In this document: positions 1-7,840 of the stretch, in pieces
Layout: every line of letters starts with the position of its first letter
Position numbering within the stretch: position 1 is the first letter of the stretch
DNA from: Acidobacteriota bacterium
Lineage (GTDB): Bacteria; Acidobacteriota; Blastocatellia; Pyrinomonadales; Pyrinomonadaceae
Length of the DNA stretch: 64,000 bases
Reading direction: 5' to 3'
Assembly (NCBI GenBank): GCA_019242475.1
Contig: JAFAVK010000034.1
Location: 1 to 64,000 of the forward strand
The notes under the pieces: model-generated
What the model was told of the DNA's origin: nothing
Database searches by the model: none
The model's input: the letters and a program-made list of their open reading frames with translations, nothing else
Translations under genes and position numbers: made by a program

Positions 1-1508
1 CCAGGACGATGGCCTCGTAGAGGCTGTTCATGAACAGCTCGACGTTCTCCGTGACCTGCCGCGGCTGGTCGGAGGTGCGCGCCATGAGCAGGTCGTCGGG
101 CAACTGCTTCCTGAGCTCGGCCAGCTTCCCGTCGATGTCTTTACCGAACTGGCCGATGTATCCGTTCGGGCGCATCTGGACGGCGACCGTGATGGCGCGG
201 CTGCGCTGCCAGTTACCTTCGGCGTCGCGCCACTCGTAGAAGTTCAGGTACCTCGGCGGGCTGTCGTAGCCGCGCTCCACGTCCACCACGTCGCGCAGGT
301 AGACGGGCGCCCCATGCTCCGTGCGGCCGATGGCTACGTCGCCGATCTCCTTCTCACTTTTGAACTCGCCGGAAGGGTCGATGGAAAAGTTCTTCCCCAC
401 GGCCTCCAGTTGGCCGCCGGCCGGCGTGATGTTGCGCGCGCCCAGAATGTCCGGCAGGTCTCCGGGCTTGAGGCCGTACGAGGCGATGCGCTCCTGAGAG
501 TAGAGGAGAAAGACATCCTCGGACAGGATGCCCGAGCGCGAAACCTTCGTCGCCTGCGGGACGCTCTTGAGCCCCTTCTCGACGATGTCTGTGAAATCGT
601 CCATCTGGCGGTAGCTGTACTTGTCGCCCGCGACCGCGCCGAGCTTCGCCCGCGCCTCCTGCGGGTCGCGGATCACCACGGGCGGCCAGCTGTCCGGGTG
701 AAAGTCCGCGGCCTGCAAACGCTCGTTGATGAACTGCCGCGTGTAGCCGAGCAGTGCCTCGTCGCTCGCGTCGCTCGCGCCGTCCACGCCGACGAAGCCC
801 GTCTCCGTGATGACGTGCAGGTCAGTCGCCACGCCCTTCTCTTTGAGGTAGTCGGCGAACATGTTGAGCGGGTCTTGCACGACCCGCGTGTTGATCGGGT
901 TGGAGAGGGCGCTGACGACCGTGAAGCGCTTCCCCGCGCCGGCCGGCGCGTATTCCGCACGGTGTCGCGTGATCCCGTCGCCGACCTCCTTCGCCCGGAG
1001 GTCGATCTCCGCCTCGCTCACCTTCGGGCTGGCGACGGTGAGCATGAGGGCCGACGTGTCGCCGAAGTCCTTGATGAACTTCACGGGGCCGGCCCCGTCC
1101 GGCAGGTCTTTGATGGAGTCGAGCTTGAGCGCGATGTCGTCGAACTCCTTGGCGATCTGGCTTCCGGGGAAGTTCTCGTCCAGGTCTACGTAGACGACCG
1201 AGATGTTGGTGCGCGAGATGGAGCGTATCTTCTCCACGTTGGCGTTCTGCGCAATCTTCTCCTCGATCTTGCGGGTGACCAGTTGCTCGATCTTCTCCGC
1301 GCTTACACCGGGCCAGAGCGTGATGGCGACGGCCGTCTTGACCGGCGTGTCCGGGTCTTTGCGCTGCGGCATGCTCTTGTAGCTGTAGACGCCCCAGACG
1401 CAGACGGCGATCAGCATGACCCAGGTGATGTGCCGCTGCTCGACGAAAAAGCGGGAGATGTTACGCTTGCTCTTGATGCTCTCGTTGTCGCCGTGACCGT
1501 GTGACATA
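1..1508 (-). CDS. RND efflux pump inner-membrane subunit, N-terminal 502 residues (runs off left edge)
   Basis: This is the proton-driven inner-membrane pump of a tripartite efflux system. The visible part starts with a short cytoplasmic tail, then a first membrane helix at about residues 27-43, then MPQRKDPD and a long periplasmic segment rich in the alternating pattern of RND porter domains. The family is usually about 1,000-1,100 residues, so roughly half is present. The ATG at 1506-1508 is preceded by a good ribosome site (GGGAGGA). It is the last visible gene of a leftward operon with TolC-like, DUF4136 and membrane-fusion genes upstream. MPQRKDP and the soluble character suggest an HAE-type (drug/solvent) rather than a metal pump, but the substrate cannot be read from the sequence. 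Confidence 0.9.
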
Positions 1509-1583
1509 GTTCCTCCCGCAGATTCGGGTTCAAGCCGCTTCAAACTCCGCCCACCCGCCACAGGTGAGCCTGACGAGACGGCG

Positions 1584-2885
1584 TCAAGGGATGACCTTGA
1601 CCTCCGCGCCGTCGGTGACGATGGTGCCGCCCGTGGTGATGACGCGCTCGCCCTGCTTCACCCCGGCTGTCACGGCCACCGTGTTGCCGTACGCCTCGCC
1701 CAGCTTCACGTCGCGCAGTCGCGCGACCTGCCGCCCGCCCTCCTCCGCCAGCACGAAGACGGCGTAGCCGTCGGGGCTGCCCTTCCCCTTCATCACCGCG
1801 TTCAAAGGCACGACCGGCTGCGCCGGCGCGCCCTCCTTGCTCGCCACCTTGAGCGAGACGATCATGTTCGGCCGCAGCTCGAAGCCCGGGTTCGGGATCG
1901 TCAGCTCGACGTTGAAGGAGCGGCTCTTGGGGTCGGCGGCGGGGAAGACCGCGGTGACCTGTCCGCGAAACTCCTTGCCGGGCAGCGACTCGGTCTCGAC
2001 GCTCAGCGTCCTCCCCGGCTTCATCTCCGGCACGGCCACGTCCGCGACGCCGAAGACCGCCTTAACCGACGACGTGTCGGCGACGACGAATCCGGTCGTG
2101 CCGGGCGAGACCAACGTCCCGCGCTCGACCTTTTTTTCCAGCACGACCCCGCTGAGCGGCGCCCTGAGTGCAGTGTCCTGAAGGGGAATCGTCCTCTCGT
2201 GCACGACCGCCTCCGCTCCTCTCGACTGGGCCTCGACGACCCCGATCTGTGATTGCGCGGCGTCGGCCTTGGCCTGGAGCATGACGACCTGCGAGCGTGC
2301 GGCGGCGACCTTCGCGGCGGCCATGTCGTACTGCGCCTTCGCCGCGTCGTAGTTCGCCTTGGTCATGCTCTGGCTGGCGAACAGGTTCTGCGCGCGGTCG
2401 TAATCGAGCTTTGCCTTCTCGTAGCCGGCCTCGGCCTCGGCCAGTTGGGCCTTGCTCGACGCGACGCCGTTGAGCGCCTCCTGGTGTTGGGCCTTGCTCG
2501 CCTCCACGCCGGACTTGGCCTCGTCGGCTTGCGACACCGCCTCTTTGACTTTGACCTGATAGTCACTCTGGCGGACGCGCGCCAGCACCGCGCCGGCACT
2601 GATGCGGTCGCCTTCCTGTAGGTCGCGCGTTCTGCCGTCCACGCCGCGGACTCGCTGAAGCGCGTCAACGTAGCCGCCCACCTTGAAGGCCAGCTCAACC
2701 TGTGTGCGCGGGATGATGGTGGCCGAGTACCGCGCTTCGCTGCGCGCGGAGTTCATCTCGACCGCCGCGACCTTCACCGGCACCGGCACTTTTTCCGCCT
2801 GAGCGGACTGGCAGGCCGCCCCCAGCAGAGCCGTCAGGAGAAGGCTCCCGCCCAACGCGAACGCTTTGAAAGCTCTCTGTCTCAT
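1584..2885 (-). CDS. RND periplasmic adaptor (membrane fusion protein, HlyD/AcrA family), lipoprotein
   Basis: Adaptor that bridges the RND pump and the TolC-like channel. The 433-residue protein has a signal peptide ending in LGAAC (lipid-attachment Cys25), a barrel-sandwich start containing KVGGYV and DGRTRDLQEGDRI, a long alanine-rich coiled-coil hairpin at about residues 110-235, the return lipoyl half (LRAPLSGVVLEKKVERG) and a C-terminal beta-barrel/membrane-proximal domain. Length and order match the family. It sits 75 bases upstream of the pump gene and downstream of the DUF4136 gene on the same strand, so one transcript is likely. The ribosome site is GGAGAAATG-like, immediately before the start. 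Confidence 0.93.
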   Translation of the reverse strand: MRQRAFKAFALGGSLLLTALLGAACQSAQAEKVPVPVKVAAVEMNSARSEARYSATIIPRTQVELAFKVGGYVDALQRVRGVDGRTRDLQEGDRISAGAVLARVRQSDYQVKVKEAVSQADEAKSGVEASKAQHQEALNGVASSKAQLAEAEAGYEKAKLDYDRAQNLFASQSMTKANYDAAKAQYDMAAAKVAAARSQVVMLQAKADAAQSQIGVVEAQSRGAEAVVHERTIPLQDTALRAPLSGVVLEKKVERGTLVSPGTTGFVVADTSSVKAVFGVADVAVPEMKPGRTLSVETESLPGKEFRGQVTAVFPAADPKSRSFNVELTIPNPGFELRPNMIVSLKVASKEGAPAQPVVPLNAVMKGKGSPDGYAVFVLAEEGGRQVARLRDVKLGEAYGNTVAVTAGVKQGERVITTGGTIVTDGAEVKVIP

Positions 2886-2961
2886 TTCTCCTCCCCAATA
2901 GCTTTTAGGTACTCGGCCCCGAACGTCCCGAAGGCCGGTTGAAGCAACTCCCCGCTCGCCC

Positions 2962-3504
2962 CTACTTACCCGGCTTAGGCGGATAGTGTTTGAAAAGCTT
3001 GATCATGGCCTTTTGCAGGTTCCTGTAGTTCTTGTCCGGGTCTTTCTTGAGGTCGATGGTCTTGACGGCGTCGCCGCGCCAGACCAGTTGCTTCTTCCCC
3101 GCGTCGTACATGTCTACGAGCAGTATCCCGACGGGGACGGTCGAAGTCTGACCGTGTACGGAACGGTCGCCCCACCCGTCCCATCCGCCGGGGCCGGCGC
3201 CCGTGCCCCACAGGTCGATGCTCTTTTCGAGGTTAATCACGACCTGGTAGCCGACGTACAGGTCGGCGTTCTCTTCGACCTTGATGAGACCTTTCAGTAC
3301 GAGCTGTTCGTCGGCCGCCTGCTTGATGGCCCGGTCGATCAGCGGGTCGGGCACCGCGCCGCCCGGGATGTCAACCCACTTGTAGGTTCTGTATGACGCG
3401 AAGTTGGCGCTCCGGTCGTAGTTGTAATGAACATCCTGGCCGTAGGCGCACGCGGCCGCGAGCATGAAAGCCGCCAGGAACGTCACCCGCTTCACGAGTC
3501 TCAT
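2962..3504 (-). CDS. DUF4136-type exported protein
   Basis: A 180-residue exported protein whose VHYNYDRSANFASYRTYKW start and GILLVDMYDAGKKQLVWRG core match the DUF4136 family, small envelope proteins of unknown function often found near efflux or lipoprotein genes. An N-terminal signal peptide (LAAFMLAAACAYG) is cleaved near residue 20; LAAAC could also be read as a weak lipobox. I chose the ATG at 3502-3504 because AAGGGA lies 8 bases upstream; an ATG seven codons earlier (3525) overlaps the TolC stop as ATGA and could be used by coupling. Its place inside an RND operon suggests an accessory envelope role, which is inference. Confidence 0.8.
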   Translation of the reverse strand: MRLVKRVTFLAAFMLAAACAYGQDVHYNYDRSANFASYRTYKWVDIPGGAVPDPLIDRAIKQAADEQLVLKGLIKVEENADLYVGYQVVINLEKSIDLWGTGAGPGGWDGWGDRSVHGQTSTVPVGILLVDMYDAGKKQLVWRGDAVKTIDLKKDPDKNYRNLQKAMIKLFKHYPPKPGK

Positions 3505-3521
3505 TTGAGTTCCCTTCCGTT

Positions 3522-4868
3522 TCATTTGTCCTCGCCGATTGCCTTTTCGTACTCGGCCCTGGCCGTCCAGAAGGCCAGCAGCGCCTGCTGGTATTGGTAG
3601 TCCGCGTCGGCCAGTGTGGCCTGCGTCTGCAACACGTCCGAGAGCAGCGCCGCCTGCACCTTGTACTTGCTGGTCGAGACGCGCATGTTCTCCCGCGCCG
3701 TCTCCTGCTTCAGTTGCGCGACGACTAGAGCCTGGCGGGTCTGCTGGAGCTTGCGGAACTTGTCGCCGACCTCGATCAGGACAAGGCTCTCGGCTTCGCG
3801 CAGGCCGTTCTGTGCCTGCTCGATGGCGCTCTCTTTCTCCGCGAGCTGATTCTTCTTTCTCCCCCAATCAAAGACCTCCCACTTCACCGCGACGCTCAGG
3901 CTGGCGGAGTTCTTCGGGATCGCCTCGTCGAAATTCCGGAACGACATGTAGATGAAGCCGAGGCTCACGTCGGGGATGTACTCCGACTTCTTGATGCGCC
4001 GGTCAACTTCGGCCTGCCTGACTTTCAGTTGCGCTTCCCGCAGCTCGGGCCGCTGGTCGAGCGCGCGACTTCTCGCGGCGGCGAGGTCGGCGTCGAAGCC
4101 GCCGGCGCCGGGAACGGCGGCCACCTTGAACTCGGCGCGCACGTCGCGCCCCAGCAGGTTGTTGAGCTGCTCCTTCTCGGTGGCGAGTTGATTCGTCAAG
4201 TTAAGCGCCTCGTACTCGGCCTTCGCCAGCCGCGTCTTGACCTCCAGGCTGTCGGCTTTCAGGGAGACCTGTTGGGCGACGTTATCGACCGTCACGCGAT
4301 CCAGTTCGCGGTAGTACCTGATTGATTCCAGCAGACTGTCGAGGGCGCTCTGGCTTTGCAGAATGCCGTAGTAGGTCTGCTTGACTTGATTAACCGTGGT
4401 CTGCTGAGACTGGCGCAGTTTCTCGCCCTCCACGTCGCGCGCCAGCCCTGCCTGCTCGATCCCGAGGCGAATGCGGTGTTGCTGCGACAGCGGCTGGAGA
4501 ATCTGCCCGGCGAAGATCGCCGTCGGCCTGCGCGCGGTGCCGATTGAGAAGAACGGGCCGACGCCGGGGACGACGTTCGTCTCGGAGTTGTCGGGGCCGG
4601 CGTCGTGCTTCACGAGCTGCTGTGACACGAGCGAGTACACGTACATCGAAGGCAGCCGTTGGGTGCGTGCCGCGGCCACGGCGTCCCCGGCCTGGCCGAC
4701 TGACAGTTGTGCGTTCCTGACCTGGCGGTTCTCACGCAAGGCGAGGGAGACCGCCTCATCCAGCGTCAAGACTTCCCCCGAAGCGCCCGCCGCTTGCTGC
4801 GCCGGCGCGCTCAACGGGCACGCCGCGAGCACGATGAGCGCCAGTAGATAAACAATTCGATTATTCAT
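3522..4868 (-). CDS. TolC-family outer-membrane efflux factor
   Basis: Outer-membrane channel of the tripartite efflux system. From the ATG at 4866-4868 it is 448 residues with a cleaved signal peptide ending APAQQ. Two repeated TolC halves are visible: LTLDEAVSLALRENRQVRNA near the N-terminus and LDQRPELREAQLKVRQAEVD near the middle, each followed by long alpha-helical coiled-coil stretches (KSEYIPDVSLGF, AEYEKAIG at the end). A longer frame back to 4937 adds 23 basic residues before the signal peptide and is less likely. It is the first gene of the leftward operon; its stop overlaps a possible start of the DUF4136 gene. Confidence 0.93.
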   Translation of the reverse strand: MNNRIVYLLALIVLAACPLSAPAQQAAGASGEVLTLDEAVSLALRENRQVRNAQLSVGQAGDAVAAARTQRLPSMYVYSLVSQQLVKHDAGPDNSETNVVPGVGPFFSIGTARRPTAIFAGQILQPLSQQHRIRLGIEQAGLARDVEGEKLRQSQQTTVNQVKQTYYGILQSQSALDSLLESIRYYRELDRVTVDNVAQQVSLKADSLEVKTRLAKAEYEALNLTNQLATEKEQLNNLLGRDVRAEFKVAAVPGAGGFDADLAAARSRALDQRPELREAQLKVRQAEVDRRIKKSEYIPDVSLGFIYMSFRNFDEAIPKNSASLSVAVKWEVFDWGRKKNQLAEKESAIEQAQNGLREAESLVLIEVGDKFRKLQQTRQALVVAQLKQETARENMRVSTSKYKVQAALLSDVLQTQATLADADYQYQQALLAFWTARAEYEKAIGEDK

Positions 4869-5061
4869 TGCCTGATCCTTACAGCGTTCCCGCCGCGCAC
4901 ATTGAAAGTTCAATCCGAGCCCTGTCCTTCGGGCCAACCTCCGCTGCCGACGCGGGGTAAGGACAACCCGCGTGCCGGAAGAAGGCGCGACGGCGCGGAC
5001 GCTAAACCGTTGGAGATGGAAGGCTATCGAAGAAGTGATGTTCAGGAGGCGCTATCGAAAC

Positions 5062-5086
5062 TTCGTAACTTTCGTAAAATTACGAA
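5062..5086. promoter_or_regulatory. ACGAA/TTCGT dyad, distal copy upstream of the Sm-like gene
   Basis: Two direct TTCGTAA half-sites (5062-5068, 5071-5077) followed by TTACGAA make the 16-base perfect palindrome TTCGTAAAATTACGAA at 5071-5086. It is centred about 100 bases before the -24 GG of the candidate sigma-54 promoter at 5178 and about 210 bases from the divergent TolC start. It closely resembles the site at 7825-7840. A protein-binding operator or activator site is inferred. Confidence 0.55.
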
Positions 5087-5102
5087 GTCATGTCGTCACG
5101 TC

Positions 5103-5132
5103 GTCATTCAACGAACCGGTTCGTTGAATGAC
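5103..5132. promoter_or_regulatory. 30-base perfect palindrome with ACGAA-N4-TTCGT core
   Basis: Positions 5103-5132 read identically on both strands over all 30 bases, with core ACGAACCGGTTCGT at 5111-5124. The centre is about 60 bases before the -24 element at 5178, the same distance as the related sites at 5769-5783 and 7344-7358 from their promoters. No T-run follows, so a terminator is less likely than an activator or repressor site shared by the divergent efflux operon and the Sm-like gene. Confidence 0.6.
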
Positions 5133-5177
5133 AAAGCGATTCGCTCCATCCCGCCTGAATTTAGTCGGTCAAATACG

Positions 5178-5191
5178 GGAATGGCTGTTGC
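5178..5191 (+). promoter_or_regulatory. candidate sigma-54 (-24/-12) promoter of the Sm-like gene
   Basis: GGAATGGCTGTTGC has the invariant GG and GC of the RpoN consensus separated by exactly 10 bases, with TTGCT matching the -12 box. It is nearly identical to the element at 5837-5850. The start of transcription would fall near 5203, leaving a leader of about 150 bases that contains nested stems (5231-5236 with 5281-5286; 5257-5264 with 5272-5279). Confidence 0.5.
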
Positions 5192-5230
5192 TTCTATCAG
5201 ACGGCGACGACGCCGAGGGGCGGTGCGCCG

Positions 5231-5286
5231 GGCTTCCTGCCCGGTCAAGTCGTCCGCCGCCGGGAAACGTCCCCGGCGGAGACCGG
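5231..5286 (+). other. nested 5'-leader hairpin of the Sm-like gene
   Basis: CCGGTC at 5231-5236 pairs with GACCGG at 5281-5286, and inside it CCGCCGGG (5257-5264) pairs with CCCGGCGG (5272-5279). There is no U-tract. It lies 64 bases before the start codon and could affect translation or mRNA stability; function unknown. Confidence 0.4.
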
Positions 5287-5349
5287 CAGATACTTGTCAG
5301 AGCCATGAGCGGGTCTATATCGAATTTCGACCCGGAAGGGAGTCCGGCT

Positions 5350-5742
5350 ATGCACAGGAGGGCGCTCGCAATAATAGTTTCGGGTATGTTGTGGTCTTCG
5401 ATGCTCGGCTACCAGCCGGCCGGTGCACAGGCGCAGGGAGCTACCCGGGCCGCCTCGGCGGTCAGGGCTGCGGTAGAGAAGTTAGGCGTCGGCTCTAAGG
5501 CACGCGTCGAGGTAAAGCTACGGGACGGCACTAAGTTGAAAGGCTCCGTCAGCTCAATCGGGGAGGACTCCTTCACCATCACAGACTCAAAGACCGGTGC
5601 GTCTAGGACTGTGGCGTACGCCGAGGTGGCACGGGTCAAGGAGCCGAACAGGGGCTTTTGGGCGCGGGCGTCGGTTCTCGCGGTAGCGGCCGTCGCCGTC
5701 ACCGCCATGGCCGCGCTGGATGACGGCGGGGTCGGATATTGA
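5350..5742 (+). CDS. exported small protein with Sm-like fold
   Basis: A 130-residue protein with an N-terminal signal peptide (cleavage near AGAQA, residue 27), then a roughly 50-residue segment VEVKLRDGTKLKGSVSSI followed by DSFTITDSKTG and VAYAEVARVK. This is the five-strand pattern of an Sm/LSm-type barrel, seen in many exported acidobacterial-type proteins of unknown function. A hydrophobic helix (VLAVAAVAVTAMAAL) closes the protein and may anchor it. The ATG at 5350 is preceded by GGAAGGGAG; the longer upstream frame has no ribosome site and would cross the promoter region. It is divergent from the efflux operon and follows two dyads and a candidate sigma-54 promoter. Binding partner unknown; RNA binding outside the cytoplasm is improbable. 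Confidence 0.7.
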   Translation: MHRRALAIIVSGMLWSSMLGYQPAGAQAQGATRAASAVRAAVEKLGVGSKARVEVKLRDGTKLKGSVSSIGEDSFTITDSKTGASRTVAYAEVARVKEPNRGFWARASVLAVAAVAVTAMAALDDGGVGY

Positions 5743-5768
5743 CCGGGCGCCGCGTCGCCGATAATTTC

Positions 5769-5783
5769 ACGAACGAACTTCGT
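5769..5783. promoter_or_regulatory. ACGAA-N5-TTCGT dyad
   Basis: ACGAACGAACTTCGT, embedded in the broader near-palindrome TTTCACGAA...TTCGTAAA (5765-5786). Its centre is about 61 bases before the -24 GG at 5837. Same core and spacing as the sites at 5111-5124 and 7344-7358. Confidence 0.5.
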
Positions 5784-5836
5784 AAACCGCGGTCGTAACT
5801 CGCTTCGCCCCGCACCGATTCGAGCGATCACATACC

Positions 5837-5850
5837 GGAATGCCTGTTGC
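5837..5850 (+). promoter_or_regulatory. candidate sigma-54 promoter
   Basis: GGAATGCCTGTTGC keeps GG-N10-GC and the TTGCT -12 box, differing at one base from the element at 5178-5191. Sequence similarity also extends upstream (ATACNGGAATG), indicating a duplicated promoter unit. Transcription would start near 5862. Confidence 0.5.
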
Positions 5851-5876
5851 TCTGGTCGCGCCATATCAGCTTCAGC

Positions 5877-6089
5877 GTGTACCGGGTGGCGGCGACAGTT
5901 GACGGCTTACGCTGTGTCGTCGTTCAGGCCGAGGCCGACCTGGCCGCGCCGAGCAAGGGATGCGCCGGGGAAGCTCTGACGCGGGTCGAGGAGCGGTGCG
6001 AGTTGTTACAGACGCGGGTCGTCGAACTGAACCTCGTTCTCGGCGTGCAGGACGGCGTCCGGCAGCCCGCGGAGGCGGCGGCGAGTTAA
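5877..6089 (+). CDS. possible small protein, heptad-rich
   Basis: If translated from the GTG at 5877 this is 70 residues, with a likely amphipathic helix (ALTRVEERCELLQTRVVELN). I see no good ribosome site and do not recognise a family. The reason to list it is position: it begins about 15 bases after the predicted start of the sigma-54 promoter at 5837-5850 and is the only frame there without a better competitor. A TTG further upstream at 5847 would lie inside the promoter. It could equally be a noncoding transcript. Confidence 0.3.
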   Translation: MYRVAATVDGLRCVVVQAEADLAAPSKGCAGEALTRVEERCELLQTRVVELNLVLGVQDGVRQPAEAAAS

Positions 6090-6155
6090 GAGAAGGCCGA
6101 AGCCGGCTGCTTGTTAGTGCCGGTGCTTTAACGACGCGACGGGTGTGGCCGGCCG

Positions 6156-7199
6156 TCATGGTTGAATCCGAGTAGAGAGCTTCACGACCTGGCCCTGCCG
6201 AAAAACTCTCACGACGAGATTGTCTCCGGGTTTGAGCGCGCCGATGCTATTCAGGATCGGTTCGTAGTTGCCATCGTTCTCCGTGACCGGAATCCCGTTC
6301 ACGTTGAGGACAACGTCTCCCCCGAGCAGCAGGTCTGCGCCTTCCACTTGCGCGCGCAGCGTCCCCGGCTGGAGGCCCAGGTTCGACGCGATTGAATCTC
6401 CGGCGATGCGCTGAATGAGCACGCCCGCCGGCTGCGGCAGGTTGATCGCCTTCGCCATGTCGCCGGTGACGAGCAGCCCGTCGATGCCCGACCAGAAAGG
6501 CCTCTGCTCCAGCAGGAGGCGCTTCGCGGTGTTCGAGGCCGTGGCGAAGGCGAGCCCCTCCGAGCCCCCCGACCGGCTCATGATGCTGCTCACGATGCCG
6601 ACCACCTCGCCGCCCATCGTGAAGACGGGGCTGCCGGAGTTGCCGGAGTTGACCGCGGCGTCGGTCTGTAAGAACTCGACCCCCGTCAGGCTCTGCGCCT
6701 CCTTATTCAGTTGGCGCCGCCCGCTCACGTGCCCCGCGGAGAGCGTCTCGCCGATGCCGTAGGGGGCGCCGATGACGAATATCTGATCCCCGACTTCCAC
6801 CTTGTCCGAGTCGCCCACGGGGACGGGCGTGGCGTTCGCCGGCGGGTGGTCGAGCTTCAGCAGGGCGACATCGGCGCGCACGTCGGAGCCGATCACGTGG
6901 GCTTCTATGACCTGGCCGTCGGGGAACTCGACCCACGCGACATCCGCCGTCTGCACGACGTGCGCGGCGGTCAGGACTTTGCCGTCCTTCGAGATGAGGA
7001 CTCCGGAGCCGAGGCCGTCCACGACCGACATGACCTGTCCGGGCGCGGGCGCCGCCTCGACCTGCTTCGTCCTGACGATGACGACCGACTGCCTGACCTT
7101 GCTGAACGCCTCGCGGAGTTGCTGGCCGTGGCACGGCGTCCACACCGCGGTCAGTATCAGGAAAATCGGTAAGAGTGCTAAGCGAAATCTCATTGTCAT
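6156..7199 (-). CDS. trypsin-like (S1C/HtrA-type) serine protease with C-terminal PDZ
   Basis: Periplasmic quality-control type protease, 347 residues from the ATG at 7197-7199, which has GGGAG nine bases upstream. Signal peptide ends near WTPCHGQ. The catalytic triad is visible: His80 in TAAHVV, Asp110 in ADVALLKL and Ser188 in GNSGSP. The C-terminal 90 residues (GVLIQRIAGDSIASNLG, GGDVVLNVNGIPV, KPGDNLVVRVFR) form one PDZ domain. DegP/DegS relatives are about this length with one or two PDZ. A candidate sigma-54 promoter and dyad lie 80-160 bases upstream. Stress-responsive envelope proteolysis is the likely job. Confidence 0.92.
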   Translation of the reverse strand: MTMRFRLALLPIFLILTAVWTPCHGQQLREAFSKVRQSVVIVRTKQVEAAPAPGQVMSVVDGLGSGVLISKDGKVLTAAHVVQTADVAWVEFPDGQVIEAHVIGSDVRADVALLKLDHPPANATPVPVGDSDKVEVGDQIFVIGAPYGIGETLSAGHVSGRRQLNKEAQSLTGVEFLQTDAAVNSGNSGSPVFTMGGEVVGIVSSIMSRSGGSEGLAFATASNTAKRLLLEQRPFWSGIDGLLVTGDMAKAINLPQPAGVLIQRIAGDSIASNLGLQPGTLRAQVEGADLLLGGDVVLNVNGIPVTENDGNYEPILNSIGALKPGDNLVVRVFRQGQVVKLSTRIQP

Positions 7200-7279
7200 G
7201 GTCAATAACTCCCGTGGCGATTAGACGACCGCGTAAGCCCGAACGCCGCGGCGCCCGCGGCTTTTCATAGCCGCGACAT

Positions 7280-7293
7280 GCAACCGACGTTCC
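7280..7293 (-). promoter_or_regulatory. candidate sigma-54 promoter of the S1C protease
   Basis: On the minus strand the element reads GGAACGTCGGTTGC, again GG-N10-GC with a TTGCA -12 box. It differs from the two plus-strand elements mainly in the central spacer. Transcription would start near 7268, about 70 bases before the protease start codon. Confidence 0.5.
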
Positions 7294-7343
7294 GGCGCAG
7301 AGTCCGTTATTTCAGGCGGCGGAGACGCGGGGTTCATGATTTC

Positions 7344-7358
7344 ACGAACGGGATTCGT
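7344..7358. promoter_or_regulatory. ACGAA-N5-TTCGT dyad upstream of the protease promoter
   Basis: ACGAACGGGATTCGT sits in the broader TTTCACGAACGGGATTCGT context shared with the 5765-5786 site. Centre to -24 distance is about 58 bases on the minus strand, matching the other promoter-dyad pairs. Confidence 0.5.
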
Positions 7359-7382
7359 TATATGACGACGGGCGGACTACGT

Positions 7383-7679
7383 TCAGGAGGGTTCGGAATG
7401 CGCCGGGCCGAGGCGGCCTTCCTGCTCGATCCAGCGCGTGACGTATGAGGGCGTATTTTCGACGGCGACGTTCGCGGACTTCACGCCGCGCAGAAACATC
7501 ATCCCGGCGCGATCCACTAAGGTGACGTTTGCCAGGTCGAGCGTGACTCGGTGGTTGTTCGCCCCTCGCACGGACAATGCCTTCTCGACCTCGGCGACGT
7601 ACTCGCCGGTAAACTGCCCGTAAAGCCACACCGTGACGGATTCAGGCTTGTCTCGAACCGTCGTGATTATCTTCAACAT
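7383..7679 (-). CDS. STAS-domain protein with non-phosphorylatable site
   Basis: A 98-residue single STAS domain: VTVWLYGQFTGEYVAEVEKAL, then VTLDLANVTLVDRAGMMFLRG, the beta-strand and helix pattern of SpoIIAA/RsbV anti-sigma antagonists. The usual DSSG phosphorylation motif is DRAG here, so regulation by serine phosphorylation is unlikely. Ribosome site GAAGGAC lies directly before the ATG. A very good sigma-54-like promoter lies 41 bases upstream. It ends 184 bases before the protease gene on the same strand but has its own promoter set. Partner unknown. Confidence 0.8.
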   Translation of the reverse strand: MLKIITTVRDKPESVTVWLYGQFTGEYVAEVEKALSVRGANNHRVTLDLANVTLVDRAGMMFLRGVKSANVAVENTPSYVTRWIEQEGRLGPAHSEPS

Positions 7680-7719
7680 GTCCTTCTAACCCCGTTGGGA
7701 ACTTCCGCCGTAGTTGCGA

Positions 7720-7733
7720 GCATGCCGCGTGCC
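7720..7733 (-). promoter_or_regulatory. candidate sigma-54 promoter of the STAS gene
   Basis: On the minus strand TGGCACGCGGCATGCT has a perfect TGGCACG -24 box, N4, and ATGCT in place of TTGCA/T. GG and GC are separated by 10 bases. Transcription would begin near 7708, 29 bases before the STAS start codon. Confidence 0.55.
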
Positions 7734-7816
7734 ACCGCGTCTCGGCCCTTATTTGACTGTTACTCGTCGATCTTCGGCGCACGAATACCAAGCTCCGGCG
7801 TCGGGGCCGCCGCGTA

Positions 7817-7840
7817 ACGAAAGCTTCGTAAATTCACGAA
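7817..7840. promoter_or_regulatory. ACGAA/TTCGT site cluster upstream of the STAS promoter
   Basis: Alternating half-sites ACGAA (7817-7821), TTCGT (7825-7829) and ACGAA (7836-7840), then TTCGA. The segment TTCGTAAATTCACGAA at 7825-7840 has the same 16-base layout as 5071-5086 and lies about the same distance (100 bases) before its -24 box. Confidence 0.5.

Noticed and set aside
314..1504. Long open frame on the plus strand opposite the RND pump
   Set aside because: High GC leaves the antisense frame open; the minus frame encodes recognisable RND sequence with a ribosome site.
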